From Caecitellus pseudoparvulus (taxonomy: Eukaryota > Bigyra: Bicosoecida), in NCBI GenBank assembly GCA_965644315.1, contig CBFFRQ010000034.1, positions 1-64,000 on the forward strand: DNA of 64,000 bases, in the 5' to 3' direction. The translations under genes were made by a program, and so were the position numbers. The notes under the pieces are model-generated. The model saw only the letters and a list, made by a program, of their open reading frames with translations. It made no database searches and was not told the DNA's origin. Positions 56,236 to 64,000 of this stretch are shown piece after piece (the stretch's first letter is position 1; the number at the start of each line of letters is the position of its first letter).

Positions 56236-56454
56236 GGCTCGCTGCTCACGCTCTGTGAACTTGAGGGCTGATTCAGTCACAGGGGGCGCGCTGCGGTGAA
56301 AAAGGGGGTAGTAGGCGGTAGTGGGGCGTGCCCTCCAGTTCGTTGGTGCTGTAGTTTTTGTGATAACGTAGTTGTCAAATTAGCGACAGATCGAATCAGT
56401 GTCTGCCTCCTTGTCCACACTTCGCCTGGCACTACAGCAGACCCACAGTTGAGC
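56236..56454. promoter_or_regulatory. Short bidirectional intergenic region
   Basis: Only 219 bp separate the start codons of the minus-strand hypothetical gene and twinfilin, so the two must share or overlap promoters. It holds an AT-rich stretch, TTTTTGTGATAACGTAGTTG, near 56355. No TATA box is certain. Confidence 0.5.
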
Positions 56455-57722
56455 ATGGCTCGAGTGGCACTCCCCTTTCAGGAGGGCGATGAAGAGAAGT
56501 TGGGGGAGTTTCTGAGAGGCACCGGGGAAGGCGATGCCCTGGTGCACTTGGTGGTGACGGGCGACGCGCTGGCACTGCACTCAGCGGAAAGCGTGGTGAG
56601 GGGCGGGTGCGGAAATCGGTGCCCTGCACACGGCACACGCACCGCCGCCCTTGGTCACACAGACGGCGGAGAGCGAGGCCGCTCTGCTGGATGCCCTCCC
56701 GGAGCATGCCTCTGGTGTTGCATCTGCGAGTCTGTTCTTGCTGAAGGTGGGCTCGCCCAGTTGGCGCCTGGTTACCTACGCGGACGACAGCTTGCACAGC
56801 GCCAAGGCGAAGATGCTGGTGGCGCTGACGCAAGAGACGCTGCAGAAACAGCTCTCCTTCGTCAAGTTCCTGCCCAGTGCGTGCGGGTCCCCCTTTGACG
56901 GCTGGCCCCTGAAGCTTATCTCTGCCTGTACTTGTGCCAGGCTTGCACTGCCCCTGCCGTGCTGCCCACAGGCCACCACGCGACGAGCCTGGACGAACTG
57001 AATGCTGCTGCGCTGCACGACAGCAGTGACTCGGCTGCGCAGGAGGCACCCCTGTCGCAGGCAGAGCGAGCGGCTGTGACCGTGGCAGCTGCGGAATCTG
57101 AAGCCAGGCAGGCGGGAGCGCAGGGTGGTACTGAAGTACCTTTCAAGGCCAGCGAAGCACTGCTGGCTGCATTGTCAGGCTTTGCAGAGGGCGCGCTGCT
57201 CATTGTGCGTGGATGCTGGGCAGGTGCGCTGGGCATGCGGCGCACACGTGCCCTCACTGCGTTTCACAGAACCTGGACGCGAGTGAGCGGTTTCACCTGC
57301 TGAGTCAGCACAGCAGCGTGCAGGCTGCCAAGGCAGCTCTGCCTGAGGACGACGCGGCGTACCTGCTGTTCCACACGCAAGGGGCAGGTGGTGGTGTGAA
57401 GCTGCTGCTGTGGTGTCCTGATGGGACAGGTGCGAAAACTCGTATGGTGGCTAGCACGGCGAAAGGCGCCCTCCGATCTCACGCAGAGGCAGCTGGAGTG
57501 GTAGTGGTGGGCAGTGGCGATGCACATGACATGGAGGATGTGGAGGAGGTGCTGGGCGCGGGTGGTCCCGCCGCCGTCGCTGCATCCGCTGCCGCCGCGT
57601 CAGCTGATGACTCAGCTGCAGTGCAGCAGCTGCAATTCGCCAAGCCAGCTGCGCCGGGAGCTGGCCGGCGTAAGCCCCGCAAGACGCGCGGCAAGCCGCA
57701 AATGGCGTTCATGGACGTGTAA
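56455..57722 (+). CDS. Twinfilin-like ADF-homology protein
   Basis: Exons 56455-56595, 56663-56876, 56972-57204 and 57270-57722 give 346 aa. Two ADF-H domains are visible. The first contains WRLVTYADDSLHSAKAKMLV, ALTQETLQKQLSF. A linker like the twinfilin PLTEAE segment (APLSQAERAAVTVAAAE) follows. The second has AYLLFHTQGAGGGVKLLLW, GTGAKTRMVASTAKGAL. The C-terminus is basic (RRKPRKTRGKPQ). Twinfilins bind actin monomers and capping protein and slow filament growth; the usual length is 330-350. Intron 1 carries GTGCGGAAATCG, the motif in reverse orientation. Every intron joins in frame. Confidence 0.87.
56607..56618. promoter_or_regulatory. Recurrent motif (reverse) in twinfilin intron 1
   Basis: GTGCGGAAATCG, one base off, in antisense orientation, 12 bases into a 67-bp intron. 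Confidence 0.6.
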
Positions 57723-57791
57723 TGCACCATGCATGCATTGGACACTTCCCCTGTTCGAGCAGGTGGCGTTTTTGCTGCGCGCACACACCGC

Positions 57792-58590
57792 TCACGCCTT
57801 GCTGCCTTTGAGCGCTTTCTTCACAGCACACACCAAGCCCGACTTCTGCGCTGCAAGGTACAGCGTGCCCATGAACAGCCCGAGCAGGCCAATGTCCGAG
57901 ATGATGGCACCCGCATACCTTCCTTTGGGTCCCTTGGACTTATACCCAGCCGAGTACAGCACGCGGCCAATGAGAAACGTCACGCTGCAGGCTCCCGCAA
58001 GGAAGGGCTGGTGCTGTGCGTTGGCCGCCAGCAGGCCGGAGAAGATTGCCAGGCTCTCCACAGTGTTGTAGTGCGTGCGCTGGGCGATGTTGAAGCGCGC
58101 CCAGTCCTCGAAGGGCAGCAGCGCGGCGATGGGGCCGTTCCCTGTGTCAGAGAAAGCCGTGTGAGGCGTGGTGTGCAGCGTCGCAATACGCAGCACACGC
58201 GCCACCGACAGCGACGGCAAGGCATGCCACGCACCCATGTCGGGGTAGCCGTCTTCAATATCCTGTCCAAAGGTAGCCTTGAACTTCTCAGACATCACTT
58301 GGTACTGTGCACGGGTCAGGCGTCGGCGGAGGTGGGCGTGCGGAAATTGGAACCCTTTCCGCACACGGCCCGCTCCGCACCTCAGGCTTGGCCTTGAACT
58401 CCTCCGACTCGAAGAGCTCCTTGCGCAGCTTCATAACGTCAAACATCTGGCTCGCCACATACACCGTCAGGCCGCCCATGCTCACTGCGATCATGGTCTG
58501 CCCGATTCGGGTGAGCGGGCAGCCGCTGCCGCTGGGGCAGCTGCCGCTGCCCTTCATGGGGCAGGTGCCAGAGGGAGCTGCTGCTGCCAT
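57792..58590 (-). CDS. MAPEG-family protein, microsomal glutathione S-transferase-like
   Basis: Exons 58590-58381, 58304-58235 and 58141-57792 (phases 0 and 1) give 209 aa. The second intron is a multiple of three and could be read through, but splicing DGYPDMG|NGPIAALLPFEDW removes an alien insert. Four membrane helices are expected. The core signature is FNIAQRTHYNTVESLAIF, then FLIGRVLYSAGY and GAIISDIGLLGLFMG, as in MGST3 and related enzymes that conjugate glutathione or reduce lipid peroxides. At 209 aa it is longer than the usual ~150, because of an N-terminal extension with spaced CP pairs (TCPMKG, SCPSGSGCP). Intron 1 begins GTGCGGAG and holds CAATTTCCGCAC. Confidence 0.85.
58338..58349. 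promoter_or_regulatory. Recurrent motif in MAPEG gene intron 1
   Basis: Full CAATTTCCGCAC in the sense of the gene, about 32 bases into a 76-bp intron. The intron also starts GTGCGG and has a second GTGCGGAAA stretch (sense) before it. Confidence 0.7.
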
Positions 58591-58830
58591 GGCGAGGGGG
58601 GTTGGAGATGGATTCCAGGTATGCGTGTGGGGCGTTTCAGCACTTGTTTCGAGGCGGGTGGAGAAGGTAAGTGTTTCAGGTTTGGCGCGCCCTGCTCAGA
58701 TGAGGATGGAGCAAGAATGCGCCCCCACGCCCAACGACTCGCAGCTGTCAAGCTCGCGCTCTGTGGGCAAAGATCTGGCCTCAACCTGCTCTGCCCGCGG
58801 GGTCTCTGGCGAGCGTGCAGTCGCACGTGC

Positions 58831-61396
58831 CTAGCCTTGGACGAGGGGTGCTTCGGGCGCCGCCTCCGTAGTACGCGCCGGGGCGGTGGTGCCAAAGGTG
58901 CCGTCGGCACGCTCCCACTTGGCACGGGCACAGGTGCGTTTGCGCCCTGCCTTGCGCAGCTCTGCAGCTGCGTAGTCTTCCCCTGATGCGCCGTAGATGT
59001 TGGCGCGCGTGGGGTCCACGCGGTAGATCCAGCGCTGGTACAGGTAGATGAGGAAGACGATGTCATCTCGGAACACGGACAGGCGGTGCATGGTGGGCAT
59101 TTCAATGACGAACGCGAACAGGTCGTCCACGATGGTGTTGAAGAAGCGGTACGTGAGGGCCTTCCACGGCAGGTGTGCGACGGACTTGAGGCGGTAATTG
59201 ATGAACAGCTGCGGCGTCAGCAGGATGAAGCCGAATGTGTACACCATGCCGGTGAGGGAGGTGATGACCCAGCTGAACCAGGACTTGTGTGTGTCGTACA
59301 GGAGGGAGTAGGCGGCGTACCCGAACACCACTGGGAACATGATGATGCCCAGGTGACTCATCGCCATGTCGTCGTACTCCTTGGTCTTGCTGCGCACGTA
59401 TGCGTCGTCCTTCGTCTCCCACTCGAACGTGGGCAGCACACCCTGGCCTGGTTGGGGCCACGTTATGCCCACTGCCATGGCTTTGGACAGCTTCCACACT
59501 TCAATGGCCAGACCCACGGCGGAGGAGCCCAGGATCATCCAGCTGGTGTCGTTGTCCCACAGGTACAGCAGGATGATGACTTGGAAGAACACATTCATGC
59601 CGACGGTACGCAGGGAGAGCCCTTCCAGGCTCTTGGTGTTCCGCCAGAAAGAAATGTCGTTGGAAAAGGCCAGGAACTCGAACAGCATGTGCAGCAGCGA
59701 CACCAGCATCGTCACGCCCAGCAGCACGGGGTTGCTGTCCAGGAACAGCTTCTTGATCATGTCTGACTCGCCTTCCGAGTGCGTGCCCCAGTCGGCCTGG
59801 GCACTCCACGTCGCGTCCATTTGGTTCTGCAGACTGAACTTCCACAGCGAGGAGGGTGTGAAGGTCAGGTGCAGTGGCACCTCCACCACTGACGCGTTCA
59901 GCTCCACCAGATCAGCCGTGAGCGTCCAGAAATCAGACACGTGCAGCAGGGGCAGATAGGCGGGTGGGCGCCCGTGGGGGTCCACTTGCAGCACATCAGC
60001 GACGTACGGCGCAAAGGCGCCTGTCTTCTGCTTCGAAAAATCAACCAGCGTCGTCACAGCACCGGCTGGTCGCCAGTACGGCAGAATGGGCCGTTCCTCA
60101 TCCTCCTCCTCATCCGTGTCGCTACGGGCGCCCCCGGGTGAGCTACCAGCGGGCGTGTCGTCCAGCCCGTCAAATTCCGCATCGATGGCGTCCAGGTCAT
60201 CGTCAGAGTCAGTCGGCGGGGCTGGGTCGGCGGAGGGCGTGTCACTGCTCCCCCAGCCGAACGGGTCAGCCAGCAGGTCCCGAGCATCGGGGTGGGGGGT
60301 GGCATCCGGTGCGGCGGGGTCCCCACTGCCACCCTCCTCCTGTGACCCCAGCAGGGACACAAGTTGCACTTCCTTGCGTTTGGGCATGTACTTGACCAAC
60401 GGGTGTACAACGTGCACTGCCCCTCGGCGGGAATAGGACGCTGCCGTGGGAGCGGGGTTCACGCCCTCCTCTGCCAGCCACACGTGCAGGAAGGCTGATG
60501 CGTTTCCGACGGTGAGCGCACTGGGCAGCGTCAGGTTCACGTGTCGCGAGCGGAAGTTGTGCAACTCGAAGTCGTGCGTGAGCCCGCCCTGGTGCCACAC
60601 TGGCACACAGCCACCGGCCGAGAAATCCACCTTCACAGCAGTCTCAAGTGACCCGCCTGGGGCGGCGGCATCTCCCACGTTGGATGGTGCGGCGGCGGCA
60701 TCCTCTGCTTCTGCGCTGCCCGCCAAGCCAGCGACACTCCACAGCCAGCGCGCGGCAGACGCGACGCCCGTGGCGGCCTTGATGAGGAAGCTGCCACTGC
60801 CCTGGAATTCAAACGTTGTCACTTCCGTCGTCTGCATGTCGGGCGGCGGCGGCCGCCGCTCGGCAGCTTCCTGCAGCTGCCCTGTCAGCCTGTCGGGGTC
60901 GGCATGGTCACACACAAAGGCGTGCAGGGTGAACGGCTGCGACCTGTCCCAGGCACTGCCCAGCACCGTGCCCATGGGCAGCTGCGCAGGGGGCGTGTGC
61001 GCAGAGGGGTGGGGGTGTGCAAAGCCGCTGCCGGGGCGCACCTGCGGAAATTGCTCCACCCAAGCCAGCTCCTGCACGGAACGCACGCACCTGGTTGATC
61101 TCCAGCCGGCGCATGGCGTGGAAGTCCTCCAGCTCTTCCGGGTACTCCAGTCCCATCTTGATGCCCATGAGCGTCATGGGGCTGCCAGGCCCAGCCACCG
61201 GCACTGGTGTGGGTGTCGGGGTGAAAGCCGCCGCTGGCTCGGGCTGCGCTGGCTTCTGGCTGCTCCCGAAGAAGCGCGTGTAGAGGAAATACATCATGCC
61301 CACGTTGATGAGCAGCCCCATGATGCCAGGGCCCTGTGCTTCCTCCCGCTGTGGCGCACCACCACCACCGGTGGCGGCGGCGGCCTGGTCAGGCAT
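58831..61396 (-). CDS. CLPTM1 family transmembrane protein
   Basis: Exons 61396-61091 and 60981-58831 (phase 0) give 818 aa. The N-terminus has a single helix (IMGLLINVGMMYFLYTRFF). A large lumenal/extracellular domain follows (LPMGTVLGSAWDRSQPFTLH, KYMPKRKEVQLVSLLG). Then come about five helices with the hallmark CLPTM1 segments LEFLAFSNDISFWRN-like (MLFEFLAFSNDISFWRNTKS), LSLRTVGMNVFFQ, LLTPQLFINYRLKSVAHLPW, and FFNTIVDDLFAFVIEMPTMH. CLPTM1 proteins act in ER/plasma membrane trafficking and lipid handling. It is longer than usual (about 670) owing to an acidic Ser/Asp insert near the middle of the lumenal domain. Its only intron contains CAATTTCCGCAGGTG. Confidence 0.94.
61043..61053. promoter_or_regulatory. 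Recurrent motif in CLPTM1 intron 1
   Basis: CAATTTCCGCA in the sense of the gene, 38 bases into its only intron. Confidence 0.7.
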
Positions 61397-61823
61397 GGTG
61401 GGAGCGGAGGTTGGGCGCTGTGGCCTGCCGACCAGAGGTGTGTGTTGAACGGGTGGAGAAGGGCGATGGGGGCGTGCAAGCAGCACAGCCTGGGGTACGG
61501 TCAACTTGGTGGTTGATTGGGAGTTTGACGGGGCAGTTAAAGTGCACCTGGCCGAACATGCAGGCTTCTACGTAAAACGCAAATTTCAACCAGAACAGCA
61601 CGTCATGCTGATCTGAACCCACAACTCACGGCATCTTCAGCGACGTAGCACAAGCGACAGCGCAACGGCAGGTATGTGGTGTGCAGCGTTTCGTGCGGGA
61701 GTTGCACCAGGCTCGCACTTGACAGTCCATTTCGCTCACGTGGCTGCCGCAGCTCACAACGCAGTCTGGCGCAGTGCATTGTGATTCGAGGGAGAAGCCT
61801 CGGCTGCGCTCAATCTTCTGACC
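61397..61823. other. Divergent intergenic region
   Basis: About 430 bp between the starts of CLPTM1 (minus) and the hypothetical gene at 61824 (plus). It presumably holds two promoters. Nothing structured or repeated is evident. Confidence 0.45.
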
Positions 61824-62549
61824 ATGGTGTGTAGCGTTGGTGGCGCGTTGCAAGAGTTGCCAGCGCTTGCCGCAAAGAGAGCTGGCCTGGCGCACAAGTC
61901 ACCTTGCTTCGCACCACAGGCAGCGGGCGCCGACGCTGACATGGATATAGACACGGAGACGGAGAAGAAGAGTCGTGTCGAAGTGCACCATCTTCAAGAT
62001 GAATCGATGTTGCTGTGCTTGAGGAAGGTGCACTGCGTGCCTGGGACCGAGATGCCGCAGGTTGAAGCTCTGAGAGGACTGGCAGCCATTGGGCGAGGCG
62101 AAGCGCCAAATGGACAAGCCGCACCGAAAACTGTGAATGTGGAAGAGCTGCAAGGTCTTCTGCGTGATGCGGGGAGTGCGCTGTTGGAGCAGGCTGGGCT
62201 GTTGGCGGGGCAGCATGAACGAGGTGGTGCGTGTGCTGCGCTGCAGTATCTGTCGTTCCGGTGTTTTACCGCGGTGGATGTGCTGCATCAGGCGGCGAGC
62301 GGTGTGAGTGAAGATGCAGTGCCGGAGGGTGATGCACTGTGGGACGATGTTCTGCAAGCGTGGAGCAATGTGCGGAGCGGTGCGAACGTCGACGGTGCGC
62401 TGGCGGATGTGTCGCGATGGTGGCGCCAGCGCCAGGTGGCGGATGTGGCTGAGCAGGGTTGCCCGGTTGCACATGCAGACACTACTGAGGCAGCATTGGA
62501 GGCAGCTTTGACTGACTTGCAGCAGCAGGCTGAGCAGGAGCAAGGCTGA
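61824..62549 (+). CDS. Hypothetical acidic helical protein, 241 aa
   Basis: A single-exon frame from an ATG (MVCSVGGALQEL) encodes 241 residues. I do not recognise it. It is acidic and mainly helical: ADADMDIDTETEKK, then VHHLQDESMLLCLRKV, VNVEELQGLLRDAGSALLEQ, CAALQYLSFRCFTAVDVL and a Gln/Glu-rich end. There is no signal peptide or membrane helix. An overlapping open frame on the opposite strand (61899-62690) has a Cys/Arg/His/Pro-rich random composition and is the less likely reading. Convergent with the next gene. Confidence 0.55.
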   Translation: MVCSVGGALQELPALAAKRAGLAHKSPCFAPQAAGADADMDIDTETEKKSRVEVHHLQDESMLLCLRKVHCVPGTEMPQVEALRGLAAIGRGEAPNGQAAPKTVNVEELQGLLRDAGSALLEQAGLLAGQHERGGACAALQYLSFRCFTAVDVLHQAASGVSEDAVPEGDALWDDVLQAWSNVRSGANVDGALADVSRWWRQRQVADVAEQGCPVAHADTTEAALEAALTDLQQQAEQEQG

Positions 62550-62676
62550 CGCTGGGGAAAGTGGGAAGGGGGGGTTGCCGACAAAGAGTGCTGCAGAGCG
62601 GGCTTGGCGTGTACGCAATGCATTCGATGGCGCAAGCCGTTGAAACCTGGGGCCCAAGTATAAAGCGCAGCAAGTA

Positions 62677-64000
62677 CTACCTCGCACCACCTTGTTTCAC
62701 TGCAATACGCAGACGCACAATGGCGCTGCGCAGTCCGGTCAGGGGCAGTCCGCAGTCCTCCCACGCCAAGCGACGTGCTTGGCGTTTCTGCTCCTCCGTC
62801 ACAAACGCGACCACAGTGGGGTCTGCAGTCAGTGCCAGCCGCACAGACATGGCGCTGAGTCGTGCACCTGGTGTGGCTGAGTCGGGGTCAGCTGCGTGCT
62901 GCTGGTGCAGGGCTGTGGCCAGCGCTGACCCAAGTGGCTGGTGGGCCGCTGGGGGCAGGACGGCCAGGCTGGACAGACACAGGCCCGTTGACACCGCACT
63001 TCCAGCCAGTGCAGCTGCACACGCGTGCAGGTGTGCAGTGTGATCCGTGGAACGGGTCGCGTCGCTTGGCTGTGGTAGGCCAGGGGCACGGCAGGCGACG
63101 GCGAGGCACAGCGCCATGACGAGCTGCGCTGAGACGGAGGCGGCAGCCCCCATGATGGGCTGTGCCTTGAACAAAACCGTTTCTTCGCGTGTTCCGTGTT
63201 CCAGCTGTGTGGTGGCCCAGGCGGCGTTGAGGTAGGGGCAGTCTGCGACCATGTTGGGCAGGGGCGGGATGTTGACTCCTGCGGCGGCGGTGAGGGCCGA
63301 TGCGAGGTCGGGCGAGTCACCCCGCCGTGTGGCCGCGACGAGGGATGCATCGGGAGGCGGCAGCGCCCACCCCCCCCGGGCACAAATGGCGTCCAGGCAC
63401 TGCTCTGCGGCAGCCAGGGTGCGGGGGCAGCCGTTAACGGCGGCAGCACCGCGGAACGCCTTAGCTACGTCTGGCAACGTGTCCAGGGTGCAGGGGAGCA
63501 GGGCTGTCAAGGAGGGCAGTGCGTCCACTTGGCCTGCAGTGAGGCAGGGCCCAATGGTGGTGTCAATCATGCTCTCCAGCAGCTCGTCGGGGGACATGAT
63601 GGTGGTGGGAGTGGCTAGGACGGCGTTGTGCAGGAGGGTGACGGCGAGGGGGGTGTGACCCCCCCTCACGGCGGCCAGGGCCAGGATGAGGCTGGGCTCC
63701 ACATCCCCACCCTCAACTTGCACTGCCGCGGGGTCCAGCGTGCCCGCCACGGCGGCGTGGATATTGCGGAGTGCGACGGGGTGGTCAGTGCTGGCGGAGG
63801 TGCCGAGGTCGCACAGGGTGGTCGCAAAGTCAGGGGGCGGCGGTGCGTACCACAGCCAGTGCGTGTACACTCCCTGTGAATACATCATGCCTGTGCGCAT
63901 GTCCACGGCACTGGGGCGTGCGACCAGCACGGCTCGCAGACGGTCGGCGCCGTCCGGCAGCTGCGACATGCGTGCGAGCATGAGCTCGTTCAAGTACAGG
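62677..64000 (-). CDS. Hypothetical protein, 5' end beyond the window
   Basis: The frame runs from a stop at 62677 to the window edge with no clear start; the first ATG (ELMLARM) is internal to an open frame that continues past 64000. About 440 residues are visible. The sequence looks like an alpha-helical solenoid with Ala/Leu repeats (LALAAVRGGHTPLAVTLLHN, ALLPCTLDTLPDVAKAFRGA, VMALCLAVACRA), ending in a basic helix (EEQKRQARRLAWEDCGLP). I do not recognise the family. Confidence 0.55.
   Translation of the reverse strand, partial: LYLNELMLARMSQLPDGADRLRAVLVARPSAVDMRTGMMYSQGVYTHWLWYAPPPPDFATTLCDLGTSASTDHPVALRNIHAAVAGTLDPAAVQVEGGDVEPSLILALAAVRGGHTPLAVTLLHNAVLATPTTIMSPDELLESMIDTTIGPCLTAGQVDALPSLTALLPCTLDTLPDVAKAFRGAAAVNGCPRTLAAAEQCLDAICARGGWALPPPDASLVAATRRGDSPDLASALTAAAGVNIPPLPNMVADCPYLNAAWATTQLEHGTREETVLFKAQPIMGAAASVSAQLVMALCLAVACRAPGLPQPSDATRSTDHTAHLHACAAALAGSAVSTGLCLSSLAVLPPAAHQPLGSALATALHQQHAADPDSATPGARLSAMSVRLALTADPTVVAFVTEEQKRQARRLAWEDCGLPLTGLRSAIVRLRIAVKQGGAR

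Noticed and set aside
61899-62690. Minus-strand 263-codon frame opposite the 241-aa hypothetical gene
   Set aside because: It would overlap the end of the next gene, starts ambiguously, and reads as Cys/Arg/His/Pro-rich noise. The plus-strand frame has a true ATG and coherent acidic helices.

Overview
The window is GC-rich nuclear DNA from a flagellated unicellular eukaryote. Genes are closely packed, on both strands, and many are split by short GT-AG introns of about 50-110 bp. Most 5' splice sites read GTGCG. Proteins for motile cilia and centrin/basal-body scaffolds (CFAP58, an ODAD3/CCDC151-like protein, an Sfi1-like repeat protein) show that the cell has a flagellum. Long Ser/Thr/Pro linkers of the SPSPTP type, FG-GAP propellers and a GCC-like cysteine-rich module next to multi-pass membrane domains suggest an alga or heterotrophic protist, possibly a stramenopile or haptophyte. 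The sequence alone does not settle the lineage. I found no tRNA, rRNA, CRISPR array or obvious transposase.

Left end (1-5802): a tandem array of a four-exon membrane-protein gene on the minus strand. Its period is exactly 1241 bp and the copies differ by almost nothing. The gene looks like a DUF3592-type membrane protein. The outermost copy has a divergent 5' half and an identical 3' half, with a sharp switch at position 5429. A distant relative with the same intron phases (0, 2, 2) lies at 11821-13652.

Middle left (6025-21300): a small hypothetical gene, a large leucine-rich-repeat receptor-like protein, the DUF3592-like relative, CFAP58, and a USP36/42-type deubiquitinase with a poly-Gly insert and an RG-rich tail.

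Centre (21304-36878): one gene of more than 15 kb encoding about 5045 residues. It has a signal peptide, three C-type-lectin-like segments, eight tandem integrin-like FG-GAP propeller modules separated by cysteine-pair linkers, a Ser/Thr/Pro stalk, a cysteine-rich module and about seven to nine membrane helices.

Middle right (37053-46477): a secreted 2-Cys peroxiredoxin, RAD1 of the 9-1-1 checkpoint clamp, an SLC35B1-type nucleotide-sugar/adenylate transporter, a TMTC-like membrane O-mannosyltransferase, and an ODAD3-like outer-dynein-arm docking protein.

Right end (47029-64000): an Sfi1-like coiled-coil protein with ten nearly identical 79-residue modules, a DNAJC1-like J-domain/SANT membrane protein, a small membrane hypothetical, twinfilin, a MAPEG-family enzyme, CLPTM1, and two hypotheticals, the last cut by the window edge.

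The most notable unexplained signal is a 12-base motif, CAATTTCCGCAC (reverse GTGCGGAAATTG). It recurs in the first intron of eight different kinds of gene here, in both orientations, plus weaker variants in other introns and beside start codons. It may be a downstream promoter element, a splicing element, or the end of an intron-generating mobile element. Exon coordinates below are my own reading of frame and splice-site continuity and have not been checked against transcripts.
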